Shown: piece after piece, positions 1 through 9,192 of the stretch | How the letters are laid out: every line of letters begins with the position of its first letter | How positions within the stretch are numbered: position 1 is the first letter of the stretch | Source of the DNA: Corynebacterium genitalium ATCC 33030 | GTDB taxonomy: Bacteria > Actinomycetota > Actinomycetes > Mycobacteriales > Mycobacteriaceae | DNA: 64,000 nt | Direction: 5' to 3' | Assembly: GCF_000143825.1 (NCBI RefSeq) | Contig: NZ_CM000961.1 | Location: 957,672 to 1,021,671 of the forward strand | Notes under the pieces: generated by a model | Databases searched by the model: none | What the model was told of the DNA's origin: nothing | The model's input: only the letters and a program-made list of their open reading frames with translations | Made by a program: the position numbers and the translations under genes

Positions 1-1
1 G

Positions 2-1324
2 CAGTCCTCGCCGCACATCGGGCACCTGCGTTCCGGAGTCGCGTTCGACATTGTGCGCCGCTGGTTCGCTGCGAACGGCAACGATGTGGCATTCGTGCGC
101 AATGTCACTGACATCGACGACAAGATCCTCACCAAGGCAGCGGAACACGACCGCCCCTGGTGGGAGTGGGTGTCCACGTACGAGCGCGAATTCAGCCGCG
201 CCTATGAGACGCTGGGCGTGCTCCCGCCGAGTGTTGAGCCGCGCGCAACGGGGCATGTCACGCAGATGGTCGACTACATGCAGCGGTTGATGGACAACGG
301 CTACGCGTATGCGGCGGACGGTTCTGTCTACTTCGACGTTGCGGCGTGGGTCGCAGCCGGCGGCGACTACGGGTCGCTGTCCGGCAACCGCGTCGAGGAC
401 ATGGAGCAGGGCGAGACAGACAACCGCGGCAAGCGAGGCGCGCACGACTTCGCGCTGTGGAAGGCGGCGAAGCCTGGTGAGCCGAGCTGGCCTACCCCGT
501 GGGGTGACGGCCGCCCGGGCTGGCACCTGGAGTGCTCCGCGATGTCGACGTGGTACCTGGGCGAGTCCTTCGACATTCACGGCGGCGGCCTCGACCTGAA
601 GTTCCCGCACCACGAGAATGAGCAGGCTCAGTCGCACGCCGCCGGCGACGGCTTCGCCCGCTACTGGATGCATAACCACTGGGTCACCATGGCCGGCGAG
701 AAAATGTCGAAGTCGCTCGGCAACGTGCTGTCCATCGACCGCATGCTTGAGGCGGTGCGCCCTGTCGAGCTGCGCTACTACCTGGGTTCCGCGCATTACC
801 GCAGCGTGCTCGAATATTCGCCGGAAGCGCTGCAAGAAGCGGCAGTTGCTTATCGACGCATCGAGGACCTTATCACCCGGGCCAGCGCCCTCGCCCCCGT
901 TGAACCGGGCCAGTGGACTGACGCTTTTGCAGACGCGATGAACGAGGACTTCAGCGTCCCGCGCGCCTTGGCCGAGATTCACAACACGGTCCGCGCCGCG
1001 AACAAGGCGCTCGCCGCCGGCGACACCGACGAAGCGACGCGTCTCGCCGGAGCAGTCCGCGCTATGGCAGGCGTGCTGGGTGTTGATCCGGTTGAGTGGG
1101 CAGGCCGCGCCGGCGCCGGCTCTGATTCCGCCGACACCGCCCGAGTGACTGAGGCGCTGGACGTGCTTGTGCGCGCCGAGCTGGACCGCCGCGCTGAGGC
1201 GCGTGCCGCAAAGGACTGGGCAACTGCCGACGCTGTGCGCGACCGCCTCACCGAAGCCGGCATTGAGGTCACGGACACCGCCGACGGCGCACAATGGTCC
1301 CTGAAGGAGAACAACAATGGCTAA
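2..1324 (+). CDS. cysS: cysteinyl-tRNA synthetase, 5'-truncated by window edge
   Basis: Class I aminoacyl-tRNA synthetase that charges tRNA-Cys in the cytoplasm. The reading frame is open from base 2; the true start lies upstream of the window. The HIGH signature (His-Ile-Gly-His) is encoded at 14-25 and KMSKS at 701-715, with the family's GWHLECSAM and HHENE zinc-site segments between them, followed by the C-terminal helical anticodon-binding part. The cysteine ligase MshC is a paralogue, but the full-length C-terminal domain and the downstream rlmB partner favour CysS. The stop overlaps the rlmB start by 8 bp, so the two genes are probably co-transcribed and translationally coupled. Confidence 0.96.
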   Translation, partial: QSSPHIGHLRSGVAFDIVRRWFAANGNDVAFVRNVTDIDDKILTKAAEHDRPWWEWVSTYEREFSRAYETLGVLPPSVEPRATGHVTQMVDYMQRLMDNGYAYAADGSVYFDVAAWVAAGGDYGSLSGNRVEDMEQGETDNRGKRGAHDFALWKAAKPGEPSWPTPWGDGRPGWHLECSAMSTWYLGESFDIHGGGLDLKFPHHENEQAQSHAAGDGFARYWMHNHWVTMAGEKMSKSLGNVLSIDRMLEAVRPVELRYYLGSAHYRSVLEYSPEALQEAAVAYRRIEDLITRASALAPVEPGQWTDAFADAMNEDFSVPRALAEIHNTVRAANKALAAGDTDEATRLAGAVRAMAGVLGVDPVEWAGRAGAGSDSADTARVTEALDVLVRAELDRRAEARAAKDWATADAVRDRLTEAGIEVTDTADGAQWSLKENNNG

Positions 1325-2255
1325 ACCGTACGACCGGCCCGACAAGCAGAAGAAGAACAAGAAGGGCGCGACTAAGGGGTCCGGTGGTCAGCGCCGCCGC
1401 GGCCTCGCCGGCAAGGGCCCGACCCCGAAAGCGGAGGACCGCGTCTATCACGCCGCGCACAAGCGCAAGCTGGAGCGGCAGCGCCGCGACTCCGGACGGC
1501 ACGAGCGCGAGGAGGCCGACCTAGTCGTCGGCCGCAACCCCGTGGTGGAGTGCCTGCATGCGAAGGTGCCGTCGGAAGCTTTGCTCATCGCGCAGGGCAC
1601 CGGCCACGACGACCGGCTGAGCGAGGCCGTCCAGATGGCCAACACCCGCGGCATCCCTGTCCACGAGGTGCCTCGCCGCGACCTGGACAACATGACCGGC
1701 AACACCTTGCACCAGGGGATCGGCCTGAAGATCCAGCCGTACAAGTACGCCGACGTTTTCGACCTGATCGGGGGTGTGCGCGACCGTGGCGAGACCGGCA
1801 TGTTCGTCGTCCTGGACAACATCACCGACCCCCGCAACCTGGGTGCCGTCATTCGTTCGGCGGCGGCGTTCGGTGGTCACGGCGTCATCATTCCGGAGCG
1901 TCGTTCTGCCCAGGTGACGGGCGTTGCGTGGCGAACCTCCGCCGGCACCGCCGCCCGTCTCCCCGTTGCCCGCGCCACCAACCTCACCCGCACCATCAAG
2001 GAGTTCAAGGACAACGGCTACATGGTCGTCGGACTCGACGCCGGCGGCGAGCACACCCTGGACACGTTCGACGGCGCCACCGACCCGGTGGTCATCGTCG
2101 TTGGTTCTGAAGGCAAGGGAATCTCGCGGCTGGTTCGCGAGAACTGCGACGTCATCATGTCGATCCCCACCGCGGACTGGGTCGAATCCCTTAACGCATC
2201 CGTTGCCGCGGGCGTGGTGCTCAGCGAGTTCGCCCGCCAGCGCCGCGTGCAGTAG
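1317..2255 (+). CDS. rlmB: 23S rRNA (guanosine-2'-O)-methyltransferase, TrmH/SpoU family
   Basis: 312-aa SPOUT methyltransferase expected to 2'-O-methylate a 23S rRNA guanosine using S-adenosylmethionine. The first ~65 residues are a very basic Lys/Arg-rich extension typical of actinobacterial members. A substrate-binding domain follows (about 70-145), then the knotted SPOUT domain with NLGAVIRSA at 174-182, a GSEGKG motif near 262 and the C-terminal [10 protein letters not shown] signature. The ATG lies inside the end of cysS (ATGGCTAA), preceded by a GAAGGAG-like ribosome site within cysS. The cysS-rlmB pairing is common in actinobacteria. Confidence 0.93.
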   Translation: MAKPYDRPDKQKKNKKGATKGSGGQRRRGLAGKGPTPKAEDRVYHAAHKRKLERQRRDSGRHEREEADLVVGRNPVVECLHAKVPSEALLIAQGTGHDDRLSEAVQMANTRGIPVHEVPRRDLDNMTGNTLHQGIGLKIQPYKYADVFDLIGGVRDRGETGMFVVLDNITDPRNLGAVIRSAAAFGGHGVIIPERRSAQVTGVAWRTSAGTAARLPVARATNLTRTIKEFKDNGYMVVGLDAGGEHTLDTFDGATDPVVIVVGSEGKGISRLVRENCDVIMSIPTADWVESLNASVAAGVVLSEFARQRRVQ

Positions 2256-2267
2256 TTCGGGCTGGCG

Positions 2268-3140
2268 CTACAGCCCGAAGAAGTTCGCAACGATCTCCGC
2301 GCCGACCACCTTGTCGGTGCCGGGGCCGAGCTTGTCGCTCATCTGCTTCGGGTTGGGGACGAGGTGGCCCATGCCTTCGATGGTCCACAGCTCGACGGGT
2401 GCCGCGCCGCTGGCAGCATCGACCGCTGGGGAGCCGGGTGCGCCGGGGCCGAAACGGTCCACGCGCACGCCGCTGACGGGCTGCGCGGAGACGGGCTCGG
2501 CATCCTCGCCCAGCCCGTTGAGCGTGGCGAAGAAACGTGCCGACTCGAGCGCCGCACGAGCCTGACCGCGGTTCGTGTCACCGATCCCGGACATGCCGCC
2601 GTCGTAGGGGACGAGCGGGTCGGCGGTGCCTTGGATGGAGAGGACGGGGGTGGGGGACCAGGCGTCGTAAAGCGGGCGCAGCTCGGGCAGAACGTTGTCC
2701 GCGGCCGGCCACGGCGAACCGAAGCACGCGATGCCGCTGAGTACTCCCGGGCGCTCGAGCGCGAAACGCTGCACCATCTGGCCGCCGTTGGAAAAGCCGC
2801 AGCCGATCACCCGGTCGGTTTCGTAGTGGGAGATCAGGGTGGTGAGGAAGGCGGTGTCGTCGACAAGCTCGCGGCGCGCGCGTTCCTGGAATCCGACGCG
2901 ATGGTCGTTGAAGTGCCGCCCCACGCCGTCGGGATACAGCACCACGCAGCCGCGGTCGGCGAACTCGTCGAACGTGTTGCCCGTGAAGTTGCGCGCGACG
3001 CTGCCGGATTGCAGCGAACCGTGCAGAAACAGAACCACGGGCGCGCCGGGGCGCGGCGAGTCCGGCAGCACCTCCGTGTAGCGGCGCTCGGTTCCGTTGC
3101 TGGTAAGGGTACGGCGGTTCACAATCACCCTGTTCACCAT
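2268..3140 (-). CDS. alpha/beta-hydrolase, polyhydroxybutyrate-depolymerase-like esterase
   Basis: 290-aa alpha/beta-hydrolase of the esterase/LpqC-like family; the substrate cannot be read from sequence. Visible motifs are the oxyanion-hole LHGS at 39-42, the nucleophile elbow GFSNGG at 115-120 (Ser117), an acid in the GTADPLVPYDG segment and a C-terminal GMGHLVP histidine. There is no convincing signal peptide, so it is probably cytoplasmic. The ATG at 3140 is supported by a TACCGT -10 element 7 nt upstream (leaderless start). It is convergent with rlmB and divergent from the LacI regulator, 18 bp apart. GTG codons at residues 2 and 5 are alternative starts. Confidence 0.8.
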   Translation of the reverse strand: MVNRVIVNRRTLTSNGTERRYTEVLPDSPRPGAPVVLFLHGSLQSGSVARNFTGNTFDEFADRGCVVLYPDGVGRHFNDHRVGFQERARRELVDDTAFLTTLISHYETDRVIGCGFSNGGQMVQRFALERPGVLSGIACFGSPWPAADNVLPELRPLYDAWSPTPVLSIQGTADPLVPYDGGMSGIGDTNRGQARAALESARFFATLNGLGEDAEPVSAQPVSGVRVDRFGPGAPGSPAVDAASGAAPVELWTIEGMGHLVPNPKQMSDKLGPGTDKVVGAEIVANFFGL

Positions 3141-3158
3141 AGACAGTACGGTAGTCGC
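3141..3158. promoter_or_regulatory. 18-bp divergent promoter region, overlapping -10 boxes
   Basis: The + strand carries TACGGT (3147-3152), 6 nt before the ipsA ATG. The - strand carries TACCGT (complement of 3148-3153), 7 nt before the esterase ATG. The two -10 boxes share five bases, so only one polymerase could occupy the gap at a time. Confidence 0.55.
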
Positions 3159-4268
3159 ATGATGCAGAAGAAGGGCACGCTCGCATCCATCGCTGCTGAG
3201 TTGGGGGTCTCGCGCACGACAGTGTCGAACGCGTACAACCGGCCCGACCAGTTGTCAGATGTGCTGCGGGAGCGCATTTTCGCTGCGGCGGCTGCGCGCG
3301 GGTACACCGGTCCGGACCCGATGGCGCGGTCGTTGCGCACGCGGCGGGTCGGGGCGATCGGGGTGATTCTCACCGAGCACATGTCGTTCGCGTTCGAGGA
3401 TCTGGCGTCGATCGACTTTCTCGCGGGGCTCGGTGAGAGTTCGATGGGCACGCACAACGCGCTCACGCTCATCCCGCTTGGTCCGGATGGAGGCGAGTCA
3501 CCGCTGGTCGCCAGTGCGCTTGTCGACGGCTTCGTCGTCTACTCCGTTCCGTCTGCCGAACCCCACCTGGATGCCGTGCGTGCACGCGGCGTGCCGGTGG
3601 TGGTGTGCGACCAGCCGTACGACACCGGCGACGCGTTCGTCGGCATCGACGACCGGGCCGCGATCCGCGCGACCGCCGAAGCGCTTGTGGGGGCCGGGCA
3701 CCAGCGGATCGGCATTGCCGCGAAACGCCTGTTCTCGGACGAGTCACGCGAAGGCGCCGTCACCGCGGCGGACGTCGCGGAGGCGGACATGCACGTGCAG
3801 CGTGAGCGCATCCTCGGTGCGCTCGATGTGTTCGCAGGCGCAGAGATTTCCGGGGTGCCGATCGTGACCAGGCATTTCAATGACCATGCGACTGCAGTCG
3901 ATGCCGCTCGCGAGCTTTTCGACGCATCCCCCGACCTCACCGCGGTCCTCTGCACCACCGACTCCATGGCGCTGGGCGTGCTGGATTATTGCGCTACCCA
4001 AGGATGGGACGTGCCCGGGGATGTCTCTGTCACGGGGTTTGACGGAGTCGCGCCGGCGCTCACGCGCGGCCTCACCACCGTCATTCAGCCGAACAAGCGC
4101 AAAGGGGCGACGGTGGGCAAAGTGCTGGCCAAGCTTATCGACGCCAACCTCGACGACACCGCCGCTCCATCCGGGGCGGCCAGTGCGAGCCCGGACGCGG
4201 ACATCCCGCGCGTTATCCTGCCGACCCGGTTCAGCCCAGGGCGGACCGTCGCGCCGCCGCGAGAGTGA
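3159..4268 (+). CDS. ipsA: LacI-family transcriptional regulator, IpsA-like
   Basis: 369-aa LacI/GalR regulator. The N-terminal helix-turn-helix (about residues 7-26, LASIAAELGVSRTTVSNAYN) and hinge are followed by a periplasmic-binding-protein-like effector domain with typical CTTDSMALGVL and GFDG segments. In C. glutamicum the LacI regulator next to otsB is IpsA (Cg2910), the myo-inositol-responsive activator of ino1; orthology here rests on that gene position and is inferred. The ATG at 3159 is chosen because TACGGT lies 6 nt upstream; ATG 3162 is equally in frame. The frame stays open far upstream, but that part is antisense to the esterase. The 3' end overlaps otsB tail to tail by 38 bp. 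Confidence 0.78.
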   Translation: MMQKKGTLASIAAELGVSRTTVSNAYNRPDQLSDVLRERIFAAAAARGYTGPDPMARSLRTRRVGAIGVILTEHMSFAFEDLASIDFLAGLGESSMGTHNALTLIPLGPDGGESPLVASALVDGFVVYSVPSAEPHLDAVRARGVPVVVCDQPYDTGDAFVGIDDRAAIRATAEALVGAGHQRIGIAAKRLFSDESREGAVTAADVAEADMHVQRERILGALDVFAGAEISGVPIVTRHFNDHATAVDAARELFDASPDLTAVLCTTDSMALGVLDYCATQGWDVPGDVSVTGFDGVAPALTRGLTTVIQPNKRKGATVGKVLAKLIDANLDDTAAPSGAASASPDADIPRVILPTRFSPGRTVAPPRE

Positions 4269-5058
4269 CCAGGTAGTCGGCCATCTCGGCGACACCGCCG
4301 AGCCGGAACTGCGCCGCGGTATCTACTGTGGCGCTATCGCCAGTTGCAGCATCTGCAGCGGTACCTCTGGCTGCACTGCGGACGATCTTGATCCCCACAT
4401 CGCCGGCCGCGGGGTCGAGAACGGTCAGGGCGGTTTCGTCAGTCACGTCGTCACCGGCGAACAGGGTCGCGGTGTGTTTTTGTTTCTCGGCGCCGAGCCA
4501 GGTGCCCTTTGTCGTGTCGACGACGGAGAACTCGACGACATTGTGCCCGGGCGAGCCGGCGTTGCCGTGGAGGGTGTCGGGGGAGAGGGCGAGGGCTGCG
4601 TCGATAAGCGATTGGGCGCGCGCGGGATCGGATTCCGCGAGCTTCGCGACGTGTAGAACGCGCTGGTACGGCTTATTTTCCACGAACGCTGGGGCGCTGC
4701 CGGCGACGATCTCGTTCAGCCGCGCGCTCACGCGATCGAGATACGCGCGTTGCGCCCCATCGAGCTGCGGCCCACCCTCCGTCGGCTCCGCACCGTGTGA
4801 GCCGACGAGAATCACCGGCGCGTCAAGCGGACACACGATCCGCAGCCCATCGAGGTGGCGCCCGGATAGCACTGCGACCGTCGTATCGCGCATGAGCGAC
4901 AAATCCTCCAGCGCGGCGATCGCGTCCGGGTTGGGCGTGACGGCGTAGGCATCGGTGTGCAGCTCGCAGATCGTGCCGTCGAAATCAACGCAGACCAGCA
5001 GCTTCTTGGTGCGCGCAAGAGAGTCGAGTGCGGGGCGTGGGTCGAACGCGTCCGTCAT
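4231..5058 (-). CDS. otsB: trehalose-6-phosphate phosphatase
   Basis: 275-aa HAD-superfamily phosphatase that removes phosphate from trehalose 6-phosphate, the second step of the OtsAB route to trehalose (an osmolyte and mycolate carrier in corynebacteria). Catalytic DFDGT is at residues 25-29, followed by the LSGRHLDGL region and a C-terminal GDDVTDE Mg-binding motif. The ATG at 5058 overlaps the stop of the preceding lipoprotein gene (ATGA), making otsA - lipoprotein - otsB a coupled unit. The last 38 bp overlap ipsA on the other strand. Confidence 0.93.
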   Translation of the reverse strand: MTDAFDPRPALDSLARTKKLLVCVDFDGTICELHTDAYAVTPNPDAIAALEDLSLMRDTTVAVLSGRHLDGLRIVCPLDAPVILVGSHGAEPTEGGPQLDGAQRAYLDRVSARLNEIVAGSAPAFVENKPYQRVLHVAKLAESDPARAQSLIDAALALSPDTLHGNAGSPGHNVVEFSVVDTTKGTWLGAEKQKHTATLFAGDDVTDETALTVLDPAAGDVGIKIVRSAARGTAADAATGDSATVDTAAQFRLGGVAEMADYLVTLAAARRSALG

Positions 5059-5507
5059 CGTGCGACCAGCCTTATCGTCGGGGGATTGAGGTCGATCCCG
5101 TCACCGCGGCGGGCGGTCAGGGTGATTTCATCCTCACCGTACCGCCGCAGGTCGAACTCCGCGTCGGGGACGAGGATCTCAGAAAGCTGGGTGTGCAGGC
5201 GGCGGGATCCGCCGGCGCAGTCGCTGTCGAGCTTGCCGGTGGTGACGCCGCGCAGCTGCACGTCGCTATCGCTTATCGACGCCCCCGCCTGCAGCGGCGC
5301 GCACCCCGTCCGAGCCGTGAGCGACTCGCGGCCGAACACGATGACCGCGCGGCCGGCGGCGTCGAGCGGCACGTCGCCCGGGAAGTCGGGGTCGGTGTAG
5401 ACGGCGACGATCTCCCAGGTCGTGCCCGCCAGCGGGTGGGTCGGTGCGGAACAGCCGGCGAGCGCGGCGGCGGCAGCGACGGCGATGGCAGCAGCTCCGC
5501 GCTTCAT
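5055..5507 (-). CDS. small META-like lipoprotein between otsA and otsB
   Basis: 150-aa predicted lipoprotein. An N-terminal hydrophobic signal ends in a lipobox LAGC (lipidated Cys19). The mature part begins with a PLAGTTWEIVAVY segment resembling META/HslJ-type beta domains and contains paired cysteines (GCAPL, DCAGGS). I chose ATG 5507 because it overlaps the otsA stop (ATGA) and begins the signal peptide directly; a longer frame to 5543 would put 12 extra residues in front of the signal. Both ends are 4-bp overlaps, so its level should track OtsA and OtsB. Function is unknown; C. glutamicum also has an unassigned gene at this position. Confidence 0.8.
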   Translation of the reverse strand: MKRGAAAIAVAAAAALAGCSAPTHPLAGTTWEIVAVYTDPDFPGDVPLDAAGRAVIVFGRESLTARTGCAPLQAGASISDSDVQLRGVTTGKLDSDCAGGSRRLHTQLSEILVPDAEFDLRRYGEDEITLTARRGDGIDLNPPTIRLVAR

Positions 5508-6832
5508 GCGCGGGCCAACTCGTCGAGGAAAGACTCCGCCCATGCAGCGACATCGTGAGTAGTCACGTGCTCATTCATCGCACGCATCGCGTCGCGCGCT
5601 TCGGTCGAACCTTGCTTATCGACGGCCTCCACAATCGCCCCCTTCACCGACTCAATATCGAACGGATTGCACAGGTGAGCCTGGTCCAGCTCGACGGCCG
5701 CTCCGGCGAACTCCGAGAGCACGAGCGCCCCGGAACCGTCCGGGTGGCAGGCGACGTACTCTTTCGCGACGAGGTTCATCCCGTCCTTGAACGGTGTCAC
5801 CAGCATGATGTCGGCGGCGGAGTAGTAGCTGCGCAGCTGAGACTTCGGAACCGAGTGGTGCTCGTAGTGGACGACCGGGCGGCCGAGCTTGCCGTAGCGG
5901 CCGTTAATGCGGCCGACTGCTTCCTCAACACCCGCGCGGGTGGTCTTGTAGCTGGCGATGCGCTCGCGCGAGGGGGTAGCCACCTGAATCATTGCGATGG
6001 AATCGAGCCGGCCCTCCTGCAGCAACTCTTCGATCGCGGTGAGACGCTGGAGGATGCCTTTGGTGTAATCAAGCCGGTCGACGCCGAGCATGAGCGTGCG
6101 CGGGTTCGCCAGGGAGCCGCGGACCTGCGAGATATCCTTCTCATCCGCCGGGCTGAAACCGCCGTCACCGGTCTCGATCGAGATGGGAAACGTGCCGGTG
6201 CGCGGCGTTGTGGCGTGCGGGTCCTGGGCGGCGAGGTCCGTGAAGTTCATCTCGTCGCGCTTGCGTTGGAACCCGATGAGGTCTGCGCCCTCCAGGCCGC
6301 GGAGCACGTCGCGGCGCCACGGCAGCTGGCGGAACAAGTCTGGGCTGGGGAAGGGGATGTGCAGGAAGAATCCGATTGTCAGGTCTGGGCGCAGCTTTTT
6401 GAGCATCCCGGGGACCAGCTGCAGCTGGTAGTCCTGCACCCACACCGTCGCGCCTTTGCCGGCAGTGCTTGCTGCTGCTTGCGCGAACTTCTTGTTCACG
6501 GCTTTGTAGCGCTGCCACCACGAACGGTCGTAGGTCGGCTTCACGATGAGGTCGTGGTACAGCGGCCACAACGTCGAGTTGGAAAAGCCCTCGTAGAACT
6601 CCTCGAAATCATCCTGGTCCAACTCGACCGGGTGGAGGGTGATGCCGTCATTTTCAAACGGCTCGAAGCTGGCGTCAGGTTCGCCCGGCCATCCGACCCA
6701 GCAACCGCTGTTGCGCTTGAGCACCGGGGCGAGCGCCGCAACGAGCCCGCCTGGCGACGCCACCCACTGGCCGTCCACCCGGTCGACCGGGAGGCGGTTT
6801 GCCACCACCACAAACTGGTTGTCGCCGCTCAT
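5504..6832 (-). CDS. otsA: trehalose-6-phosphate synthase
   Basis: 442-aa GT20 glycosyltransferase joining UDP-glucose and glucose 6-phosphate. Visible motifs are VVVANRLPVDR at the N terminus, SPGGL near residue 26, WVQDYQLQLVP, the sugar-nucleotide motif GVDRLDYTKGI, and DGMNLVAKEYVAC near the C terminus. Length is slightly below the E. coli enzyme but normal for corynebacteria. First gene of the otsA - lipoprotein - otsB unit. It contains one antisense copy of the 11-bp word GCTTATCGACG (5614-5624), read here as Val-Asp-Lys. Confidence 0.96.
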   Translation of the reverse strand: MSGDNQFVVVANRLPVDRVDGQWVASPGGLVAALAPVLKRNSGCWVGWPGEPDASFEPFENDGITLHPVELDQDDFEEFYEGFSNSTLWPLYHDLIVKPTYDRSWWQRYKAVNKKFAQAAASTAGKGATVWVQDYQLQLVPGMLKKLRPDLTIGFFLHIPFPSPDLFRQLPWRRDVLRGLEGADLIGFQRKRDEMNFTDLAAQDPHATTPRTGTFPISIETGDGGFSPADEKDISQVRGSLANPRTLMLGVDRLDYTKGILQRLTAIEELLQEGRLDSIAMIQVATPSRERIASYKTTRAGVEEAVGRINGRYGKLGRPVVHYEHHSVPKSQLRSYYSAADIMLVTPFKDGMNLVAKEYVACHPDGSGALVLSEFAGAAVELDQAHLCNPFDIESVKGAIVEAVDKQGSTEARDAMRAMNEHVTTHDVAAWAESFLDELARA

Positions 6833-6847
6833 GAGACTGCCAGTCCC

Positions 6848-7306
6848 TTAACTGTCGCTGCCGGAAGAGTTTGCGGTTTTCTTCGCCGCCTTCTTAGTGG
6901 TCTTCTTCGCAGACTTTTTCGCGGCCTTCTTTGTCGTCTTCTTGGCCGTCTTCGTCGCCCTCTTGGTGGTCTTCTTCGAGGCCTTCTTGGTGGACTTCTT
7001 TGCCGCCTTCTCGGCGGTTTTCTTCGCAGACTTCTTCGTTGCCTTCTTGGCTGCGGTGCCGTCACCGTCGTCACTGTCGTTCGCGGAGGCAGAACCGGAC
7101 TGCTCCAGTTCTGCCTCGTAATCCTCAGCGAACTGCTTGTACACCAAGCCCTCGGGTTCGATGCCGAGCATGCACATCAGGGTCACGCCGTCAACAAGAT
7201 TCTCCGAGTAGGTGGCCACGACCTTGCGAGCCCCAGAAGCAGTTTGCTCCTCAACCGTGTGGACGGCGTCCGGGTTCGGGCGGCTATCGGTGATCTTGGG
7301 TGGCAC
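6848..7306 (-). CDS. small protein with histone-H1-like lysine tail
   Basis: 152-aa protein in two parts. Residues 1 to ~80 form an acidic globular segment of no family I recognise. From about residue 84 the chain is almost only Lys, Ala, Thr and Ser in KKxxKK-type repeats, like the tails of histone H1-like and HupB-type nucleoid proteins. The start is GTG 7306: AGGAGG stands 7 nt before it, whereas the upstream TTG (7336) has no ribosome site. The gene lies 15 bp before otsA on the same strand. DNA binding or compaction is inferred only from the tail; the low-complexity part may differ in repeat number between strains. Confidence 0.8.
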   Translation of the reverse strand: MPPKITDSRPNPDAVHTVEEQTASGARKVVATYSENLVDGVTLMCMLGIEPEGLVYKQFAEDYEAELEQSGSASANDSDDGDGTAAKKATKKSAKKTAEKAAKKSTKKASKKTTKRATKTAKKTTKKAAKKSAKKTTKKAAKKTANSSGSDS

Positions 7307-7424
7307 GTGAAAACCTCCTGGTTTCTGGCCGGGCAACTGCGGCGGGTAGAGACCTGTCTATTCTACGCTATCCCGTTAGGCGCTGGGACCTGCGCCGGGG
7401 CGTTGGATCCAAGGTGGTTAGTGT

Positions 7425-9074
7425 CTAATCAGTCGGCCGGACGTCAGGCTGCGCTTTGGGCTCCGTCTTGGGTTCAGACTTAGATTTGAACTGAACTCCG
7501 GTATGCGTCTCGGTTTGCCCCTTCGACTGATTCTTTGATTGGGTCTTGGCCTGAATCTTGGCTTGGTTTTTGGCCTGGTTCTTGGCCAGGTTGCGGGCGG
7601 CCTGCTCGCTGAGTCGTCGAGAAGCGGCTTGCTCGGCGCGACGAATCTGCTGGAACGTCACGCGCCCGGCGGCGCGGAAGGCACGGTACGGGTTGAACAG
7701 CTGCGGGCGGCGCAGGCGGCGGGCGAACCACTCGCCGAGGACCACGCCACCGGCCAGCGCCAGACACGTGCCGATGGCCAAGAAGAGGTTATTCAAACCA
7801 AGAACGGTTTGTTCGTTGAGCAGTGCGTACATGCTGCGGTAGACACCTGAACCCGGCAGGAACGGGGTCACGCCGGCGACTGCGGTGATCAGGGGGGCGA
7901 TCAGGAAGCGGCGGGCGAGCAAACCACCGGCTAAGCCGACCATGACCGCACAAATCGCGGTGGCGAACAACCGGCCGGAGCCGAAGGGAATGAGCACGGC
8001 GTAGTACGCGAAGCCACCGATGAAAGCGGTCACAGCGGTGACCACGATGGCGCGTCGTTCGGCGTAAACAGCAAGCGCGAAACCGGCGGCGGCGGCTGTG
8101 CCACCGAAGATGCGCACGGCGGCGGAACTGTACGTCGGAGTTGGCGGTTGCGTCTCGATCGGCGGCAAACCGGCACCGAATAGGTCCGCGACTTGAATGC
8201 CTATGGCTACGCCCGCGACGATCGCGCCGGTGTTGAGAAGCGCTGCGAAGAAACGCCCCGACGCTGTCACTGGTGATCCCGTGACACCGTCTTGAAGTGA
8301 TTGCACCAGTGTCAAACCGGCGAGCAAGACCACGATGCCTGTTGCGATGACCTGGCTGGGCACAATGGTTGTGCCAGCCCGGGCGGCCAGGGTGTAGAAC
8401 AAGGTGGCGGGCACCGTGGCTACGAAACCGCCGAGGACGCAATGATAGAAGTACGGCAGCTCTTTCTTCCCCAGCCACGCGTTGATCGAGGTGATCAGGG
8501 CGGCGGTGAACGCACCCAGCACCGACATGAACCAGTCGCCGCCGAGCAAGATCGAGATGGCCGCGCCCATAATCGACCATCCGGCGATGGAGACCCACAG
8601 CGGGTAGGGCGGTTTGGCGTTGTACAGGTCGTCGAGAATCTTCTCCGCCATCTCCGGCGGCGTCGCACCGGCGCGGATCGAGCGGATCAGACGGTCGACT
8701 TCCTGGAGTTTGGAGTAGTTCTCCGACATGTCGGACACGACGCGGAACACGCCCACCGGCTGCTTGCGGGCGGTGCCGATCAGCGAGTTGACGGTAATGG
8801 TGTTCAGCGTGATGTCCACGTGGCAGTAGTGCAGGCCGTACGACGATGTGACGGCGTGGATCTGCGCTTTCGCGTCCGAACTGGTTGTGCCGTTGGCGAT
8901 GAGAATCTCGCCGACGCGCGCGCCGATGGTCATCACCGCGGCGACCTGTGCCGGGTCGGTCAGGTCGACGGGCGCGAGCACCGACGGCGGGGGCGACGTG
9001 CGGGCTTGGTCAATGGTCGCCACTGGGCCGGAGGAGCGCAACGCCTCCCGCAAGTTCTTCAACACCGTTGTCAC
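7425..9074 (-). CDS. thrE: threonine/serine exporter ThrE
   Basis: 549-aa inner-membrane exporter of L-threonine and L-serine (ThrE family), longer than the ~489-aa C. glutamicum protein. A soluble N-terminal domain (to about 180) carries the conserved VGEILIANGTTSSDAKAQI and CHVDITLNTI segments; about ten hydrophobic helices follow. The extra length is a hydrophilic C-terminal tail made of repeated K-N-Q-A/S units (AKNQAKNQAKIQAKTQSK). Start is GTG 9074. A tRNA-Thr gene begins 118 bp away in the opposite direction. Same context as C. glutamicum thrE near otsA. Confidence 0.92.
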   Translation of the reverse strand: MTTVLKNLREALRSSGPVATIDQARTSPPPSVLAPVDLTDPAQVAAVMTIGARVGEILIANGTTSSDAKAQIHAVTSSYGLHYCHVDITLNTITVNSLIGTARKQPVGVFRVVSDMSENYSKLQEVDRLIRSIRAGATPPEMAEKILDDLYNAKPPYPLWVSIAGWSIMGAAISILLGGDWFMSVLGAFTAALITSINAWLGKKELPYFYHCVLGGFVATVPATLFYTLAARAGTTIVPSQVIATGIVVLLAGLTLVQSLQDGVTGSPVTASGRFFAALLNTGAIVAGVAIGIQVADLFGAGLPPIETQPPTPTYSSAAVRIFGGTAAAAGFALAVYAERRAIVVTAVTAFIGGFAYYAVLIPFGSGRLFATAICAVMVGLAGGLLARRFLIAPLITAVAGVTPFLPGSGVYRSMYALLNEQTVLGLNNLFLAIGTCLALAGGVVLGEWFARRLRRPQLFNPYRAFRAAGRVTFQQIRRAEQAASRRLSEQAARNLAKNQAKNQAKIQAKTQSKNQSKGQTETHTGVQFKSKSEPKTEPKAQPDVRPTD

Positions 9075-9124
9075 ACCGACACACTAACTGCCGCGGCAGG
9101 TTTCTGTGTGAAAGAACCCGTCTT

Positions 9125-9154
9125 TTGTCCCCCGGGGTCAGCCCCTTGTATGAT
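9125..9154 (+). promoter_or_regulatory. probable promoter of tRNA-Thr
   Basis: TTGTCC (9125-9130) and TATGAT (9149-9154) are separated by 18 bp and sit about 38 bp before the tRNA. The spacer holds a CCCCCGGGG palindrome. Placement is by eye. Confidence 0.45.
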
Positions 9155-9192
9155 TTCGGGTCAGCGCCTGCCGTTTTTGTGCGGGTGCGGTT

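Noticed and set aside
2364..3158. Open frame extending the LacI regulator upstream by 265 codons
   Set aside because: It is antisense to the well-supported esterase gene, has no domain, and the regulator's helix-turn-helix begins at the ATG at 3159 with its own -10 box.
5444..7483. 679-codon open frame on the + strand
   Set aside because: Antisense shadow of otsA and the lysine-tailed gene caused by high GC; no recognisable domain and opposite to strong family matches.
9075..9192. T-box or attenuator linking tRNA-Thr to thrE
   Set aside because: No specifier stem or T-box sequence is visible, and the tRNA points away from thrE.
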